This document shows positions 33,287 to 33,980 of a DNA stretch of 33,980 nucleotides, piece by piece; the stretch's first letter is position 1, and each line of letters starts with the position of its first letter. The stretch is from the NCBI GenBank assembly GCA_002352135.1, contig DEHW01000094.1:1-33980 (forward strand), written 5' to 3'. A program made the position numbers and the translations under genes. The notes under the pieces were generated by a model. That model was not told where the DNA came from, did not search any database, and saw only the letters and a list, made by a program, of their open reading frames with translations. Origin of the DNA: Lysobacterales bacterium UBA2790 (GTDB lineage Bacteria; Pseudomonadota; Gammaproteobacteria; Xanthomonadales; Xanthomonadaceae).

Positions 33287-33498
33287 AGCTCCCCGCACTT
33301 GGGGCCCGGCAACTCCAGCGCAGGACAAACTGCCCGCCCCCATCGTCCACGGCATCTCGCAAACGTGTATCGCCAACTGAGCCTATGGTCGTAGTACGCA
33401 ATCCTCGGCCCGCCGTATTCTCTGTGTAGAATTCAAAGAACCAGCGCGGGCACACGCGCGGTTGACACATCCAACAGCACAAAACCGGGAGAGCGAAC

Positions 33499-33980
33499 AT
33501 GACAGCACGCGTGGCATTGGTCACTGGTGGCACCGGCGGCATTGGCACCGCCATATGCAAACGACTGGTTGGCATGGGATTGCGCGTGGCCACCAACTAT
33601 CGAAATGAAGCCAAGGCGCTGGAATGGCAGGCGGCACGCAAGGCGGAAGGCTTCGACATCACGATCGTGCCCGGCGATGTGGGCAGTCCCGAAGGGGGCG
33701 CTGCCATGATCGCCGCGGTGGAAGCCGCACTTGGACCGGTCGACGTGCTGATCAACAACGCCGGCATTACTCGTGACGGCACCTTCCATCGCATGAGTGC
33801 GAGTCAGTGGCACGAAGTCATCAATACCAATCTGAATGCCTGTTTCAACGTCACGCGCCCGGTGATTGATGGCATGCGTGATCGCAAATGGGGCCGGATC
33901 GTGCAGATCAGCTCCATCAACGGTTTGAAGGGCCAATATGGGCAAGCCAACTATGCCGCCGCCAAGGCGGGCATGCACGG
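33499..33980 (+). CDS. phaB: Acetoacetyl-CoA reductase PhaB-type (C-terminus beyond window)
   Basis: The first ~160 residues of a short-chain dehydrogenase; the window ends inside the gene. ALVTGGTGGIGTAICKRL is the cofactor site, [15 protein letters not shown] follows, then the catalytic Ser in QISSINGLKGQYGQ and the Tyr-Lys pair in [11 protein letters not shown]. The text INGLKGQYGQANY and the TGGTGGIG form fit PhaB (NADPH acetoacetyl-CoA reductase of polyhydroxybutyrate synthesis) better than FabG. GGGAGAG lies before the ATG. The 212-bp upstream gap holds no gene; a TAGAAT hexamer (33427-33432) is its only promoter-like element. phaA or phaC would be expected nearby but are not in view. 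Confidence 0.85.
   Translation, partial: MTARVALVTGGTGGIGTAICKRLVGMGLRVATNYRNEAKALEWQAARKAEGFDITIVPGDVGSPEGGAAMIAAVEAALGPVDVLINNAGITRDGTFHRMSASQWHEVINTNLNACFNVTRPVIDGMRDRKWGRIVQISSINGLKGQYGQANYAAAKAGMH

Noticed and set aside
33462..33467. TTGACA hexamer upstream of phaB
   Set aside because: No -10-like hexamer lies 16-18 bp downstream; the region there is CCGGGA, which serves the ribosome site.
1..33980. CRISPR arrays, insertion sequences, prophage genes, tRNA or rRNA genes
   Set aside because: No regularly spaced repeats, transposase or integrase motifs, or tRNA-like T-loop sequences were seen on either strand by eye; a tRNAscan or ISfinder run could still find something short.

Overview
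The window is a stretch of high-GC gammaproteobacterial chromosome, most likely from the order Lysobacterales (Xanthomonadales). Three things suggest this: the run pilZ-holB-tmk-mltG-pabC-pabB-fabF-acpP-fabG-fabD-fabH-rpmF-yceD, a PilZ protein of the Xanthomonas non-c-di-GMP-binding type, and a degenerate FimX-type signalling protein. FolE2 and a PhaB-type reductase argue against assuming Xanthomonas itself. This assignment is inference from gene order and motifs; no 16S or tRNA gene is present.

Layout. Positions 1-3113 (minus strand) hold a stress or envelope regulatory module: a lipoprotein with a von Willebrand A domain (YfbK type), an ECF sigma factor, and a membrane anti-sigma-like protein cut by the window edge. 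Positions 3251-4315 (plus) hold a solitary exported DUF302-like protein, with a CsoR/CstR-style palindrome inside its apparent promoter and a terminator behind it. Positions 4331-15577 (minus) are the large housekeeping cluster: type IV pilus PilZ, clamp-loader delta', thymidylate kinase, MltG, the two PABA genes, the type II fatty-acid genes, a DUF952 gene, L32 and YceD. Many of these genes overlap by ATGA or TTGA. Terminator-like hairpins lie after acpP and after rpmF. plsX is absent from its usual place.

Positions 15688-22510 hold a membrane coiled-coil protein (plus), a polytopic PMT-type glycosyltransferase (minus), and a plus-strand operon of MoxR ATPase, DUF58 protein, TgpA-like transglutaminase and Slp-like lipoprotein. 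Positions 22561-27812 (minus) carry folE2, then a tight block of a squalene/phytoene-synthase-like gene, a MupP-type HAD phosphatase, ubiG and an MTA/SAH-deaminase-like amidohydrolase, then efp. epmB, which modifies EF-P, diverges from efp. Next come fimX (plus), htpX (minus), a 163-bp imperfect palindrome, gluQ (plus) and the start of phaB.

How the genes work together. The fab and acpP genes build fatty acids on ACP. PabB/PabC and FolE2 feed folate. PilZ and FimX are known in Xanthomonas to act together with PilB in type IV pilus control. EF-P and EpmB form a modification pair. MupP and MltG both touch peptidoglycan turnover. I saw no insertion sequence, CRISPR array, tRNA, rRNA or prophage. 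The least explained items are the operator-bearing DUF302-like gene, the 163-bp palindrome and the Ala-for-Lys change in PabB.
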